A stretch of 64,000 bases of DNA from Pisaster brevispinus (GCA_023634235.1 JAMKCF010000008.1:16613558-16677557), one strand, 5' to 3'; shown: positions 1-11,235, counted from the first letter of the stretch. The notes: generated by a model from the letters alone, not told the origin. Program-made: numbers and translations.

Positions 1-1487
1 AAGCGCTATTTAAAACTAGTAATTATTATTGTTGTTAAAAAAAATTATTATTATTGTGTACCATACACAACTCACAGAGGAATGGTTTCAAGTCAACCCA
101 CTGAAATATGCTATCAGTAAGCAGAAGGGTTTTAATTGCTAAATTACCCTTTTCTCTTTTGTTTTAAATGATAAAGTTTTTTTTCAACAGGACTGGCAAA
201 AAGTACTTTACAGGACAATATGTTTTTATAAAATGTTTGCTGAACTTTTAGAGACATTTTAAACTTGAAAAGCTAAAGTGTATTTTTAAAGTCAGTCAGT
301 CTTGAAAAATTGTGTTTTTATAAAGCAGTAAACTGCCAGATAGATTTACATGTAGGTGTTACCGACATCTTAGGTCAATGCTAATAAATGGACTCCTGCT
401 CTCTCTTGCCTTTTGTACTACTACTGCACAGGACTGGCATATAAAAATTTTAGTTTTAAAGTCAACTAGTTTAATACAAAGTGTACTGGTGTACAATGTA
501 TGATTGATGACTGGTGTATTTGTCTTACTGAGCTATTCAAGTTCATCAAGTGCAGGATAGAGTAAATAATCAAAGTCCATTTCTTTGTTATCATTGACTG
601 GGTCAATGTGTAGTCAAAGCACTGTGCTTTTTTCCGTGTTGGTCGTGGTGTAATAACTGTAAGGCCACTACAATGTTTACCCTCATAACACTGCTCCACT
701 GTCTGACTGGCTCTACATGTACGTCAGTTTCGTTTCTGAACTAAAATAAAAAACCTCTCAAAAACTTGCCTGGTACATATGTGGTCTCTATAATTACATG
801 TATACCAGTATACCGTGCAGTGAATGATTTCTCAGGTGTGAGCCTACAATGTACATCAGGCCTGAAATTTCATCTTTGAGAGGGCAAGGCCATTTTCATT
901 TTGCGATCAGGCACTCCCATTGGAAAATCTTTAAAGTCTATGGGGAACTTTTGAAGGGGCACCAAGGCAAAGACCAGGGCAATGGATGCCCATGTACATA
1001 AGGACAGATATAACTCGACCCTAAACATGCTGTGTATATAGAAACTATTGTAAGAAAATTTTAAAGTCTGCATTTTTCGTTGGCAAGTTAAGGATGCTTT
1101 TGGTTTCTGGCTGATTTGAAAGTTATAAGCTTTCATTTAAGGTACACGTATGTTTGTATTGCACACAAAGTCTGCCAACGATAAGTGATTGTTAGTGGAA
1201 AAACTAAAAATGAACTATTGTTGAAATCCCGACATCATCTCATGTCCATCCATATCATGTCCATGTACAATAACTTTTTTGTGCATTGTCCATGGCAGAT
1301 GGATTTTAATAGATTGTTTCTTTTTTGTCTGTTTGTGTGATTTGTTTTAAAAAGTACATAGTACGTGCCAGGTACATAGACCTTGTTAAACTATTTTTTT
1401 GTCACAAAAGCTGTTTTCAGATTGGCATGTGTGGAACATTTTACATGTACAGTGATTGCCTTAACTTTTATCATTAATCTTTCACAG
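1..1487 (+). other. AKTIP upstream intron / 5' flank
   Basis: No exon could be recognised here. The sequence is AT-rich and ends in a polypyrimidine tract and CAG acceptor at 1481-1487, directly before the first visible AKTIP coding exon. Because that exon opens in phase 0 with no initiator methionine, at least one upstream exon must exist, either off the left edge or too short to recognise here. A dispersed repeat lies on the minus strand at about 857-990. Confidence 0.6.
857..990 (-). repeat. Dispersed repeat family R1, copy 1
   Basis: On the minus strand this reads like copies at 8600-8750, 21801-21930, 37908-38058 and 44812-44962. Shared signatures are a segment resembling CTTGGTGCCCCTTCAAAAG, then CCCATAGACTTT, then GCCCTTTGCAAAATGAAAA, then a GGCCTTGCCCTCTCAAA tail. 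No open reading frame or terminal inverted repeat is evident, so the class is unknown. Confidence 0.6.
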
Positions 1488-4400
1488 GACGACAATGAAC
1501 CTAGACAACTCATCGTCCGAAGGAACACCCTCCCAGCTCTCAAGAAGCAACTCCCACAGTTCCCCAATGATAAGAGAGAAGAGGCAGTCGGTCCAGGCAG
1601 ACCATTAGGAGTACTTGATCGGTCCTCGTCATCGGCGTCTACTGACCGGCCTGGTACTGCTGCATCGAGCCCCAATGGAACCAGTGCAGCCTACGGACAG
1701 TTTTACTTGGAATATGCCTTAATGGCTGAATTGTAAGTGGGCTTTGTTATTTTGGGCTGTAAAGTGTAGCATGTTGTGGATGTTGACAAAATAACAAGTA
1801 AGAAACTATAAGAGAAACAGACTGGGTACATTAAAAAAAAAAATTGGGTTGAACAAAGAAAAATTAACAAATTGATAAAGTCACATCCCCTTAAGGTGAT
1901 CCCTCTGCTGCCGCTTCCCAGGTTGTAAACTTGGGTGTGCTCCCTGGCTATACGGCAATTACAGGTTGAATGGCTTCTGACTGGCATCCACGAATAAATA
2001 TATTGACAAAATAGTGAATATGCCACCAACAGGGCTAGATACATGTGTAGCTCAGTTGGTAAAGAGTGCTGGCACATTAATCTGATTCAGGGCCAGCTCT
2101 AGTAAATTTTTCTCTGAGAAAAGCTGTTCCCTAAAGCTTGAGAAAACTTCGTTGACTATAATCAGTCGTGAAACACAATATCTGCAGAACTTTTTTTGAC
2201 ACTGATTTCCTCATTCTGTTATTTATAGATTGCTTACATGTCAGTGTACATTGCAGCTATGTTAATCATGTTACATGTATTTCAGAATTTGTATTGTGAA
2301 TGTATTTCTGCATTTAGTTTTGTCGTAATTATATTGTTCTTTTTCTCTCAGCAACCAACTTCATAAACAAAAGTTACCTGGTGTTTATGTCATACCATCA
2401 GCAAGATCCCCCCTACGTAAGTAGACATACTGTACTCATGGCAATAAATTAATTTAAACCTTGAGACACTGAGTGAGTCATTATTAACATGACTTCACTT
2501 TAGTGCTGACAAATCTTTACCATGCCTCTGTGCTGTATTAATTTTTTATTTTTCATTGCCGGTATGATTTTGTTGTGAAATGTCATTGTCACAAAGAAGC
2601 CCTGACTAAAGAAAGTGCCAAGTCAACAAGGATCTCATAGAAAGTGCCAGGATTTATTGTTCTCTTTCAAGATGAGATTCATTCAGCGCGAATTGCAAAA
2701 CCTCAGGGCTGTGAGACACTGCCAAGAATCTAGGCTGGATCTCGGTTTGCTCGGACATACATGTACATGTGTACCTCACATTCATGACATTGAGCCGAGT
2801 ATAGTAATGAACAATTGTGGCAGCCTCTTGATTTCCTGTAATCCTCTGTCATAAGGTCAAAGGTCTGGAATCAAAGATTACACAATAACCCCCGGGAAAA
2901 GGGAGATTGCACGCATGTTTTCCAGTACTATCTGTAACTCTTTGTATGGGAAAACGAAGTAGTGTGTCAAATAAATCAAATAATGAAGGTTTTGCATTCA
3001 TGCAATGGAGAGAATATTTTCATACGTGAATAATGGACTACTCGCCTTGTTGAATGGAACGCATGAAACTTTTTCTCACCATTGCATTGGCAAGAACATA
3101 CTAATTGCATCAAAGGTTACATTTTAAAGTCTAAACCTCACAAAAGCTCAATGAAGGTGAAATTCATAATATTTTGCTGGTCTTGGAAGAACAATTATGG
3201 TTCGATGAAAGTTTTGAGTATCAGGCCTTGTGGTCTTCAGGACAATTTCTTGGTTTTCAAGCTCTTCACAGATACTGTAGATTTGTACTGAAATATCATC
3301 CTCAACTTTTCTGGTCTTTGGCAGATTGGTTTGGAGTTCTGTTCATCAGACAGGGTCTCTACCAAGAAGGAATATTCAAATTTGACCTGCTGATTCCAGA
3401 GAATTATCCAGATGGCGATAGCCCGGTAAGTAGCCATAGTTGAATGAATATTGAAGGAGATTGCATTCTTTTCAGTTAGCTGCACGGAAGGTCTGGAATG
3501 GTCTACACCACATTCCATCAGAGCCATTCAGGGCCCAATTGCATAGAGCTGCTTAACGGCTGATTTTGTGCTTATGCTACGAGTTTCCATTTCATAGCAC
3601 TGCTAACCGTAAGCACACGAAAAGGCATGCTAACCTTCCGGTGCTTACTATATGAAAATGAATTACCCAACAAATCCATGGTGAACACACAAGCTGACCA
3701 CGTATTTTTCTTGCTAACTTGTGAAATACGCTTACGCTTTAGCAAATTTTTCTGCCACAGTCAGGTGACAGTTAGCACAAAAATTTGCTTACCGTTAGGC
3801 AGCGCTATGAAATTGGCCCCAGACAACAGACATTTTCAAAATAGCCTAAAATGAACATTTGACCTAATTTCCATAGAAATTTTGGATTACTGTTCAATCA
3901 GCTGCTATTTTTATGCAGCACCCCCCTTTTCACCTTTTTCCTGCTTTTGCGTCATTGGAAGACTTCCACAGAGGAACTTTATTATTGGAGCAAGTCAATG
4001 AGCACTTTTGTGGATTCTGGCACTATTAGAAGATGTCCAGATTATTCTAATGCTATGGGCTGGTCTCATGTCAAGTCCTGGATGGTACAACATCAGGTTT
4101 TGAAAGTTACAAAATACGTAATTGTCACCCCCTCTTTATCTGTCCCGACAGAGGTTAATTTTCCAACCGGCCATCTTTCATCCGATCGTTGATCCTACCA
4201 GCGGAGAGCTAGACGTCCACAGAGCCTTCACCAAGTGGAAGAGGAATGTCAACCACATATGGCAAGTCTTGCTGTATGCAAGGAGAATCTTCTATAAGAT
4301 TGACACCAAGTCTCCACTCAACCCTGAGGCAGCAGTCTTGTAAGTCAATTTTCTAAACCTGAAATATGTCAGGATTTTCAATCTATAAAGTTACCTTTGT

Positions 4401-6004
4401 TCATATTTAATTTGTTCTTTGACTCTGAGCTCAGCAAGGCGATGGTAGCAGAAGGCACTTTTTGTTGGTTTCTATCATAACATAAGAACCGTTCGGTCAA
4501 ATTCGGTCATATAACATGTAATCCTCGATTAGAACCCCCCCCCCCAATATCCCAATATGGTGATCGTTCATTCACAATATTTGCCCCTCGTTTTGTGGAA
4601 TGGGCAGACAACGGCAATCTGATCTGCTGATACCCTCAAACATTTTTTAACCTCCTTGTAAGCACTTTTTAAAGACTCGTTTTTTTTCCACTTAACTATT
4701 CATTGTTAAATGTATTTACTTGTTATTCTGTTTTACCGCTTTAATCTGCCAATCTGCCAATTTCCCAATAATTCACAGATTTTTAATTGTACAGCGTTTT
4801 GTGATGTCTATGTGACATGGAAAACATTTAAATAATTAATATATTATTATCATTAAATTAATCACAGGTATGAAGAGGACATGGAATTGTTCAAATCCAA
4901 AGTAAACAGTACGGTAGAGATGTGCAAGAGCCTTAAGTATGACCCGCCTTACTCAAATGATCCCCATGCAATACGCTTCAGTGAGTGGGATACAGAGAAA
5001 CATGGTGCCACACATGCAGCCATTATGTCACCCAAACCACAGGTACGGAATCTCACTTTGTGAGTACTGAATCTGTCTTTATCACTTGGGATATTTTTTT
5101 TATAGAGGGGTAAAGTATAGGTCTGCAAGTCTGTTTGACTCGACAAGTCTGGAGGTCAACTGAATATCATTTCTACATTGAGACCCTGACTTGAAAAATG
5201 GACCCTGACTTGACAGCAAAGGTTCTCATAAGTAGCACCGTGATTTGAAATTGTCGAGTGAGAAAACATGAATAAGCACTCACCGTGATTTGCAGAACCT
5301 CGACAGTGAACCACAGCTGATAATCTGTCATGGTATCATGGGTATGCTGGAATCTCGGCATGCTCGGATTTACCTTCCATTGAGCCAGATACAATGATAA
5401 ACAATGTTGGCAGCCTGTCCATTCTTATGTGTCACATTTGTACAGCTACAGGACAAAGGTCTGGAATCGGGGGATTATGCAATAACTCTCGGAAAAGGGA
5501 TGTTACAAAGCATGTTTTCCAATACCTGGTGCCCCTCATTGGACAGTTGAAACAAAGTGTAGCATGCTGGTGCATGACTGAGCACGCTACACGATGGAAT
5601 GTCCTGGTTGATATTTCTGTCAGCCATCCAGCTGCCAGCAAAAAAATGAGGTTGTTCCAGTCTTAATAAATCATCCGCCATAGGCACAAGGCGGATACAG
5701 CAAGACGTGAAGTTGTTAAAAGTAAAGAGCGCTTCTCAGTTCACTGTGACTGTCATGTCTCTAGTTTGTTGCCCCCAGCACCAATGCAGTGATCTAGCCA
5801 GTAGCTAAAAGCTGTCACTTCAAACAACACCTATTACTAAAGTGATGCTGTTCACAGCCTACTGTCTAGTTTTCCTAATCATTTCATCCCATCTTCCCCC
5901 CTTTCCAGAAAACAGCTGAAGAACCCGAAGGCCACAAAAATGCCCAGACGTCAGGATTGTCATGGGTGAAGCCAGGTACCCTACAGGTATTCAGTAAAGA
6001 TTGA
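1488..6004 (+). CDS. AKTIP: AKTIP (Fused toes, FTS), inactive E2-like protein; 5'-partial
   Basis: This is the AKT-interacting protein, a ubiquitin-E2 variant. In vertebrates it joins Hook and FHIP proteins in the FTS-Hook-FHIP dynein-adaptor complex and has a reported telomere-replication role. Six coding exons are joined by GT-AG introns with matching phase: 1488-1732, 2352-2416, 3325-3425, 4152-4339, 4868-5042 and 5909-6004 (870 nt, stop TGA 6002-6004). They give 289 residues against 292 in human AKTIP as I recall it. Recognisable blocks are [10 protein letters not shown] and [13 protein letters not shown] near the N-terminus, [86 protein letters not shown] and a C-terminal [16 protein letters not shown]. 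The E2 HPN motif reads HPI, and no cysteine sits at the active site (SGELDV), as expected for this non-catalytic family. The first visible exon begins in phase 0 without ATG, so the start codon lies upstream. Confidence 0.97.
2030..2105 (+). repeat. tRNA-like SINE fragment in AKTIP intron
   Basis: The stretch near 2048-2076 resembles the 5' half of a generic tRNA, with an A-box-like TAGCTCAGTTGGTAAAGAG followed by an anticodon-stem-like GCTGGCAC. The 3' half is degenerate and no clean B box or acceptor stem is present, so it is read as a decayed tRNA-derived SINE rather than a tRNA gene. Confidence 0.4.
2697..2935 (+). repeat. Dispersed repeat family R2, copy 1
   Basis: This shares a series of blocks in the same order with 5330-5540 in a later AKTIP intron: ATCTCGG, GCTCGGA, ATTGAGCC, GGCAGCCT, CAAAGGTCTGGAATC and GCATGTTTTCC. 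The two copies are diverged, so the insertions are old. The class is unknown. Confidence 0.5.
3531..3820. mobile_element. MITE family M1 (GGGCCCAATT ends), copy 1
   Basis: The ends are inverted repeats: GGGCCCAATTGCATAGAGC at the left, and the right end read in reverse begins GGGGCCAATTTCATAGCGC. The interior is rich in GCTTAC, TTAGCA and TAAGCA motifs. Longer relatives occur at 34420-34670 and 41091-41373, with fragments at 9613-9797 and 24870-24944. There is no coding capacity; it is a non-autonomous DNA transposon lodged in an AKTIP intron. Confidence 0.75.
5330..5540 (+). repeat. Dispersed repeat family R2, copy 2
   Basis: Diverged second copy of the element at 2697-2935. It shares ATCTCGG, GCTCGGATTTACC, ATTGAGCCAGATA, TTGGCAGCCTGTC and ACAAAGGTCTGGAATCG in order. 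It lies in the last AKTIP intron. Confidence 0.5.
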
Positions 6005-6025
6005 TCCCATAAAGATTGATCCCAC
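5996..6025 (+). repeat. 15-bp tandem duplication over the AKTIP stop codon
   Basis: The 15-mer AAAGATTGATCCCAT (5996-6010) is followed at once by AAAGATTGATCCCAC (6011-6025). The first copy carries the last codons and TGA of AKTIP. The second repeats that TGA in the 3' UTR, in the same frame because 15 is a multiple of three. Confidence 0.8.
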
Positions 6026-6620
6026 AATGCCCCACGTGTGTCACACCCACTCCCCCATGGTCAACAATAACTAGTTTGGGCAAAATTTCTACTTATCATA
6101 ACTTATTAGTTTGTTTTGCACAATTGTGTATATAATTTTTGATCACAATGTAAACGGCAAGGGACAATCACTGGTCGCAATTACTGGGTAGGTACCATTC
6201 ATTGCATTGTACAGTGTTCCTTTTTGTGTACGCATCACAGTTGATGATGTTTGGCGCAACTGTACGAAGCCCCAGGCCCAGCGTGATGTGAGATAAAACC
6301 TGCATGCAACGCGCAAGCATAAATGCGTCCCAGTAATGGCCGCCCCAGTAATGCATTACAGTAATGACTGAAAATTGATTGGTCCGAATTTGTTGAGGTG
6401 AAATCCAAGCTTGAACCTTCTAACAGGATTGTTTCATTGTTTGTAAATTTTGACCAAAAAAGGAATTTATTCACGGCTGTTGCCAGTTTAAGATTTGTAA
6501 ATATGAGGTATAAATACTGTCGATAATTTAAAAACAAATTAAATTAAATGTTGTATAATTTTTCTGTGAATATTTGATAAATTAATAACTCCCAGACAAG
6601 TAAGATTTGATAATTGCTAG

Positions 6621-6626
6621 AATAAA
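6621..6626 (+). terminator. Candidate AKTIP poly(A) signal
   Basis: AATAAA lies 617 nt past the AKTIP stop codon, with overlapping ATTAAA copies earlier at 6538-6548. Either could end the transcript. This is motif evidence only. Confidence 0.3.
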
Positions 6627-7100
6627 TTTTCATAGAGATACTTCGACGTTATATCTTGCCAAAGTGCAGGTAAAAAATTTTTTGTGAATAATTACTAACA
6701 CTACAGTGTGTGTTTGATGTGAATAGAATCATGTTGACTAAAGCTCTTTTTTTTATAGTAACTTGCACTACTTAAGAAGATATTTCAAAGTAAAACAAAA
6801 TTGCTTGAATCTAAATTGACTCACTCTAAATTGACTTCATTGTGCCTGTTGGTGCACGTGACAATATATAGGTTTGCCCTAAGTTTTGTGCTGCTTTGAG
6901 AATTCAAAAAAGTACTCAAAAAATTATGCTGCATTCTGCACATAAACTTTCCGTTATGGTTTAGGCACAGTTTTTAGAGGATGACATTCAGAGTATTTGT
7001 TGGTTACATAAACAAATTTCAATTCAAATTCCAATTCCAATTCAAATTTCCAATTGGAACCAAATTGGAATTTTTCCAATGTTGTGTTCTGGCACAAAAC

Positions 7101-7200
7101 CAATTGGACCCAATTGGACCCAATTGGACCCAATTGGACCCAATTGGACCCAATTGGACCCAATTGGACCCAATTGGACCCAATTGGACCCAATTGGACC
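7101..7200. repeat. Perfect 10-bp tandem array, unit CAATTGGACC
   Basis: Ten exact copies of CAATTGGACC, followed by a degenerate eleventh (CAGTTGGACT). Each unit carries the palindrome CAATTG, so an AATT core recurs every 10 bp, about one helical turn. Because 10 is not a multiple of three, all frames read a 10-residue periodic peptide. Confidence 0.98.
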
Positions 7201-7237
7201 CAGTTGGACTCGGTTAGTTCCCCCCAAAATGTTTTTA

Positions 7238-7318
7238 CCCATTGGTCTGACAGCCCATCGGTCTGACAGCCCATCGGTCTGACAGCCCATCGGTCTGACA
7301 GCCCATTGGTCTGACAGC
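7238..7318. repeat. 16-bp tandem array, unit CAGCCCATCGGTCTGA
   Basis: About five copies, the outer ones carrying CATTGG in place of CATCGG, directly after the 10-bp array. The unit keeps a CCNATNGGTC core related to the CCAATTGG theme. Degenerate relatives of the unit recur near 49440-49600. Confidence 0.9.
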
Positions 7319-8175
7319 TCAATAGTCCAACAGGATACGGATCATTGGACCATTGAGTAAAAAAAACCCAGTTTATACCCATGGGGCCGACTGTCCAAAA
7401 ATGTATGGGAATATAATATATCCCACCCCACTCCATTGATTGACACCAGTGCACTGAACTAATTCTAAATCCAGTTTAGCACACATTGGAATAATATGAA
7501 GATTTTTTTTTTTCCAATTGGGAGTATATTATGAGGTGAAATTTCCAATTGGTAGAAACAAATTCCAACTATTTCCAATTCAATTAAATCAAGCCAACTG
7601 ACTCCAATTGGATTTCCAATTGGACTGAGCTGGTCTAAGATTTTGTTCCAATTGGAAAGTAAGTATTCCAACGTAAACCAACTCACACCAACTCAATACC
7701 AACTCAATACCAACTCAATCCAATTCTTTACAACTGGATATCCAGTTGGAATGAATTGGACATTTTGGTAAGGGCATGCAAATTTAAGGTAAAAATATAC
7801 ATAAATTTACACTAATACATCATCAAGCTAACATTTTCCAACTGTCCATTTATGGCGTCATGATTCACTACCAGCTGTTGCGTTGGGTACAAATCTGACC
7901 AACAGAAGATGTCAACATTACAACAAGAGCATATAAGTACATGTGGCACACTGAGAATGCTCAGTTGTCATCTGTGGCTTCCGTGCATGCCCTCTATGTC
8001 AGCTGTAGACACATTGAGTATCATTTTCATGTGACATACCTACCTGTATGGCAAAGTTAACCAATTTGAGTCAACCAATGGGAAGGCTGAAGTTTGTCAT
8101 ACAACTAAATCGGCAGCACCCACAAATTGACCCCATGGACATGATGGATCAGATACTCAAAGATAACATTCCCTT

Positions 8176-8572
8176 AGGATTGAATTTCCACAAGACCACA
8201 GGGCTTGTAGATCAAACATTTTACCAGATCAACATTTATTTCACAAGACCAGAATCTAAATGACAAAGAAGATAAGAACTTTCTACTAAGTTTAAAAACT
8301 GGTTTTGTTTGATATAGGCATGCCCAAAGAGAAGATTTTATGTTTTAAGGGTAAGTATATTTTTGATACTCAAAAGAACGGAAAGATATTAACCAGACTC
8401 AACGTCAACATTTGAAAAATAAAAAAAATAAAAAAATAAAAGTCATTTCACAGTGAGGTGTTATTATTCAATTGAAAAACAAAAGACCGCAGGACTTGTT
8501 TGGTTCTGATTTTACTGGCCTGACACTAAAATTACTTGCCTTGTGCCTGTGGTCCAGTTTAAATTTGAGGCC
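8176..8572 (+). repeat. Dispersed repeat family R3, copy 1
   Basis: This aligns in order with 13701-14062: TTTCCACAAGACCACAGGGC, ACCAGATCA, ATGAGAAGAT-like, then a block resembling CTGGCCTGACACTAAAAT, ending in GCCTGTGGTCCAGTTTAAAT. The opposite ends of the better copy look inverted (GGCTCGAATTT / AAATTGAGCC-like), so it may be a MITE. Confidence 0.55.
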
Positions 8573-8599
8573 TTTACACATTGATCATTCTCCATGTAA

Positions 8600-8750
8600 G
8601 TATGGATGAAGGCCACAGGTGCCATGGCCTCTGTTGCCCCCAGTGTTGGCCTTGGTGCCCTGCCAAAAGGTTCCTATAGACTTTTCCAATTGATGTGCCC
8701 TTTGCAAAATAAAACTAGCCTTGCCCTCTTAAAGTTGAAATCCCATGCCT
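8600..8750 (+). repeat. Dispersed repeat family R1, copy 2
   Basis: This carries GTTGGCCTTGGTGCCCTGCC, AAAGGTTCCTATAGACTTTT, GTGCCCTTTGCAAAATAAAA and CTTGCCCTCTTAAAG, in the same order as the other R1 copies. Confidence 0.65.
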
Positions 8751-9176
8751 GATTGATGTACACTTCTGGATATGAGAGAGTATAAAGTTACACAAGTTAC
8801 ATGTAACACCAACAATGTTTTGTTAACGGATTTAAAAAATAAATGGTTTGAGCACTAACTTGAAATAGAATGTTTATCTGAAAAATACTTATTGTTTAGA
8901 TGTAATTTATTTGCTATTTTTGACGACACTTTATGAATTTTTGCTCTGAAATTTGCACTTAAATACTTAGTACTACTAAAAATTTAATTCTAAAAAGTAG
9001 AGAAAATGATATAGGTAGTGCTGTAAGCTCTCCTGCTCTTGGTAATATTTTCCAAGTTTCAAATCATTCAATTGCATGGGCTGTGTATGGTGGTTACACT
9101 GAGCATGCTGAGTACACCTTGAGTACACCTTTGCCTTGTATGATGTACGCATTCACCAACATTATACATGTTATAG

Positions 9177-9370
9177 GCTGGCATAGTTTATTTATCATTG
9201 ACAACCACCGTGGATGATATTGAATGGTCAGACAGTAGGAGGGTTCACTGTGTACTGTGAAGATTCACCACTTGATATCATATTGTAGGCTGGCATAGTT
9301 TATTTATCATTCAAAACCACAGTACATGTGTAGATGATATTGATTGGTCAGACAGTAGGAGGGCTAAATA
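9177..9370 (+). repeat. Imperfect tandem duplication, about 112-bp unit
   Basis: GGCTGGCATAGTTTATTTAT occurs at about 9177 and again at about 9289. Each is followed by a TCATT...AACCAC stretch, GATGATATTGA and TGGTCAGACAGTAGGAGGG. It is a head-to-tail duplication with small indels and no coding content. Confidence 0.85.
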
Positions 9371-9612
9371 AATTGTAAACTCAATAAATTTGTTTCATAA
9401 AAATGTGTGGAAAAATAATTCAAAACAGAAATTTTGTTTTATTTTAGAAATGATGATCCTATGTTATTATTGAACAAATTTTAATTCAGGATATGATCCT
9501 TACATTGACCTTTGGCCTTTTGGGTTGAATGGAATTAGGTCACCATCTTGCGGCCGGTTGCAGCCCCTATGGGCATTTTGGTAGAAGCCACCGCCTACGG
9601 CCACTATGGACT

Positions 9613-9797
9613 GTGACGGGTTTAGCACAAAAAGTAGCTAGCACAACAGTACAAGTTAAGCTTACCAGAATAAGGTTACCAGCCAAAATACCATTCCTCA
9701 TAGAACATCTGTGACTGGTATCCTGCTTGTTCTATTTTCTTAGCAGAAAATTGTTAAGCAATATTTGCTGCCTAAGCAGCTTTATGAAATTGGGCTC
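9613..9797. mobile_element. MITE family M1, truncated copy
   Basis: The right end matches the M1 terminus (GCAGCTTTATGAAATTGGGC) and the interior has TAGCACAA and TTAAGCTTACC motifs. The left inverted repeat is missing, so this is a truncated element. Confidence 0.5.
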
Positions 9798-10442
9798 AGA
9801 AAGTACATCCTTAATAAACTAATGCACTAAAAAAATGTTGAAATAATGGACAGTCCCTAGTTCGGTTATTATACATAATGTGTTTAAAATGAAACGGCAT
9901 ATCTTCAATAAATGCGGTCATTATTTTTTGTAAGTATTCAACACTTTGTACATGAATTTAATAAAATAAAAAACAATAATATTTTATGTCTGAACAGATG
10001 AAGAAAGCTGAAATTGAATGCAAACCAAATAAATAATGCATTGATGTAATTGTTCAAAGATGATGCATATGGATGTTATATTGAGGAATAAATGTTGTAG
10101 TTTATATTTGTGCATATATTTTCAAATTCAATAACCTCAAATGGAGGTAGATTTATACTTGAAATCAAGTGCCTAAAATTAACATTTTTTCACTTGGATT
10201 TATAATTGATCAGGTGTGTTATAAATATTCTGTATATATGTGTTAGTGTATAGCACTACTCTACAAAGCCTAGTGTATAGACCATGCCACCTGGTCTACA
10301 AAAAGAATAACATTCCACGGGACTTCCTGGCAGGCAAGATACTACACCAGTCATGTGAGACATTTTATGTTTTGTATCATAATCACATATAATCAAGAAC
10401 TGTAAAATTTACAGCTGAACAAGTTGCCCCTTTATTTCAAAA

Positions 10443-10932
10443 GTTGTGGCGTGTCATGGCCGAGTGGTTCAATCACAGTAGGGACTCAAGTTCTGGTGTT
10501 TCTGATCAGCAGAGTGTGGGATTTTTCGAGTCCCAGTCTTGACACTTGTGTCCTTAATATACAAGACACTAAAGCCCGGTTCATACTTCTTACTTCTTTA
10601 ATGCGAATGCGAAGCGAATTTTTACATCACAGCTCTGTTTTCGCTGCAAATGTTTCGCAGGAGTTGAGCACATCTCAACTCTTCCGAATTGTTTGTTGGG
10701 AATTTGTTATGTCAAAATTTGTTTCACATTTGCATTCGCAGGAAGTATGAACTGGGCTTTAACCAATTATTGCTTGGTCCTTCAGATGGAACATAAAGCC
10801 ACTGGTCCTGGTGTTGAGCATTGCTTGTGTAAGAACTCAGTACACTCATCCCTAAGAGAATGGGTTTTGCCCAGTTGTTTCTAGCAGTGGCTGCCGAGTG
10901 CACCACAGCACCTTATAAATTCTTACAATGTG
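10443..10932 (+). mobile_element. tRNA-Leu-like SINE, interrupted by a MITE
   Basis: The head at about 10453-10544 is a tRNA-Leu(CAA)-like sequence: A box ATGGCCGAGTGGTTCAA, anticodon arm ACTCAAGTTCTGG, and a B box (TTTTCGAGTCCCAG) with a 4-nt expansion. The body reads CTTGTGTCCTT...AAGACACT, is broken by a MITE at 10568-10761, and resumes AACCAATTATTGCTTGGTCC through to GCACCTTATAAATTCTTAC. An uninterrupted minus-strand copy at 30925-31236 confirms the two halves belong together. Confidence 0.85.
10568..10761. mobile_element. MITE family M2, nested in the SINE
   Basis: The left end is AAAGCCCGGTTCATACTTC. The right end is its inverse with one mismatch (GAAGTATGAACTGGGCTTT). Flanking bases fit a TA or TTAA target duplication. 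The interior has GCGAATGCGAAGCGAAT and its inverse-like TTTGCATTCGCAGG, so the element is a foldback. A relative lies at 13383-13529. It is younger than the SINE it splits. Confidence 0.85.
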
Positions 10933-11064
10933 CTACATTAATTAGTCCTACATGTATAATTCAACAACTTTAAAAACCTGTCCTAAAATGTTCACTTTGT
11001 CTAAACTTCTTGAGTACTCTATGCACTCTATAAGACTCCAGTTATTATTATTTTTATCACTATA

Positions 11065-11235
11065 AAAATTGTATGGTGCAATTTCCATAAAATGCAAGAT
11101 TTTGTTTTACTTCACTGAACATGCTAAACTGTGTACAAATTGTGCCTGTCGGAAAGTCCTGTGACTCTTTTGTAAACATGTGATGTCTTGGGCTGCATGG
11201 TCCATACATAACATGCGCTATCATAATTATGAAGT
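11065..11235 (+). repeat. Dispersed repeat family R4, copy 1
   Basis: Pairs with 48075-48225. Shared blocks in order are TCCATAAA(A/C)TGCAAGATTTT, TGTGTA(C/T)AAA, TGTGCCTG, GAAAGT, CTCTTTTGTAAA, TGTGA and CATGGTC. The copies are diverged and the class is unknown. Confidence 0.55.

Larger units (their letters stand above)
7015..7760. repeat. CAATTG-palindrome-rich satellite patch
   Basis: About 750 bp are saturated with CCAATTGG, CAATTGGA and TTCCAATT variants, flanking perfect arrays. It includes the 10-bp array at 7101-7200, the 16-bp array at 7238-7318 and a short ACCAACTCAAT repeat at about 7675-7730. Long open frames on both strands here are artefacts of the periodicity. Confidence 0.85.

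Noticed and set aside
1391..1675. 94-codon minus-strand frame over AKTIP exon 1488-1732
   Set aside because: Antisense shadow of a confirmed AKTIP exon.
6954..7454. 166-codon minus-strand open frame and several plus-strand frames over the CAATTG array
   Set aside because: They exist only because the 10-bp and 16-bp units lack stop codons; every frame gives a periodic peptide and no splice or start context supports them.
10453..10544. A functional tRNA-Leu(CAA) gene
   Set aside because: The acceptor stem does not close cleanly, the B box is disrupted by extra Ts, and the sequence continues into a SINE body shared with two other copies.
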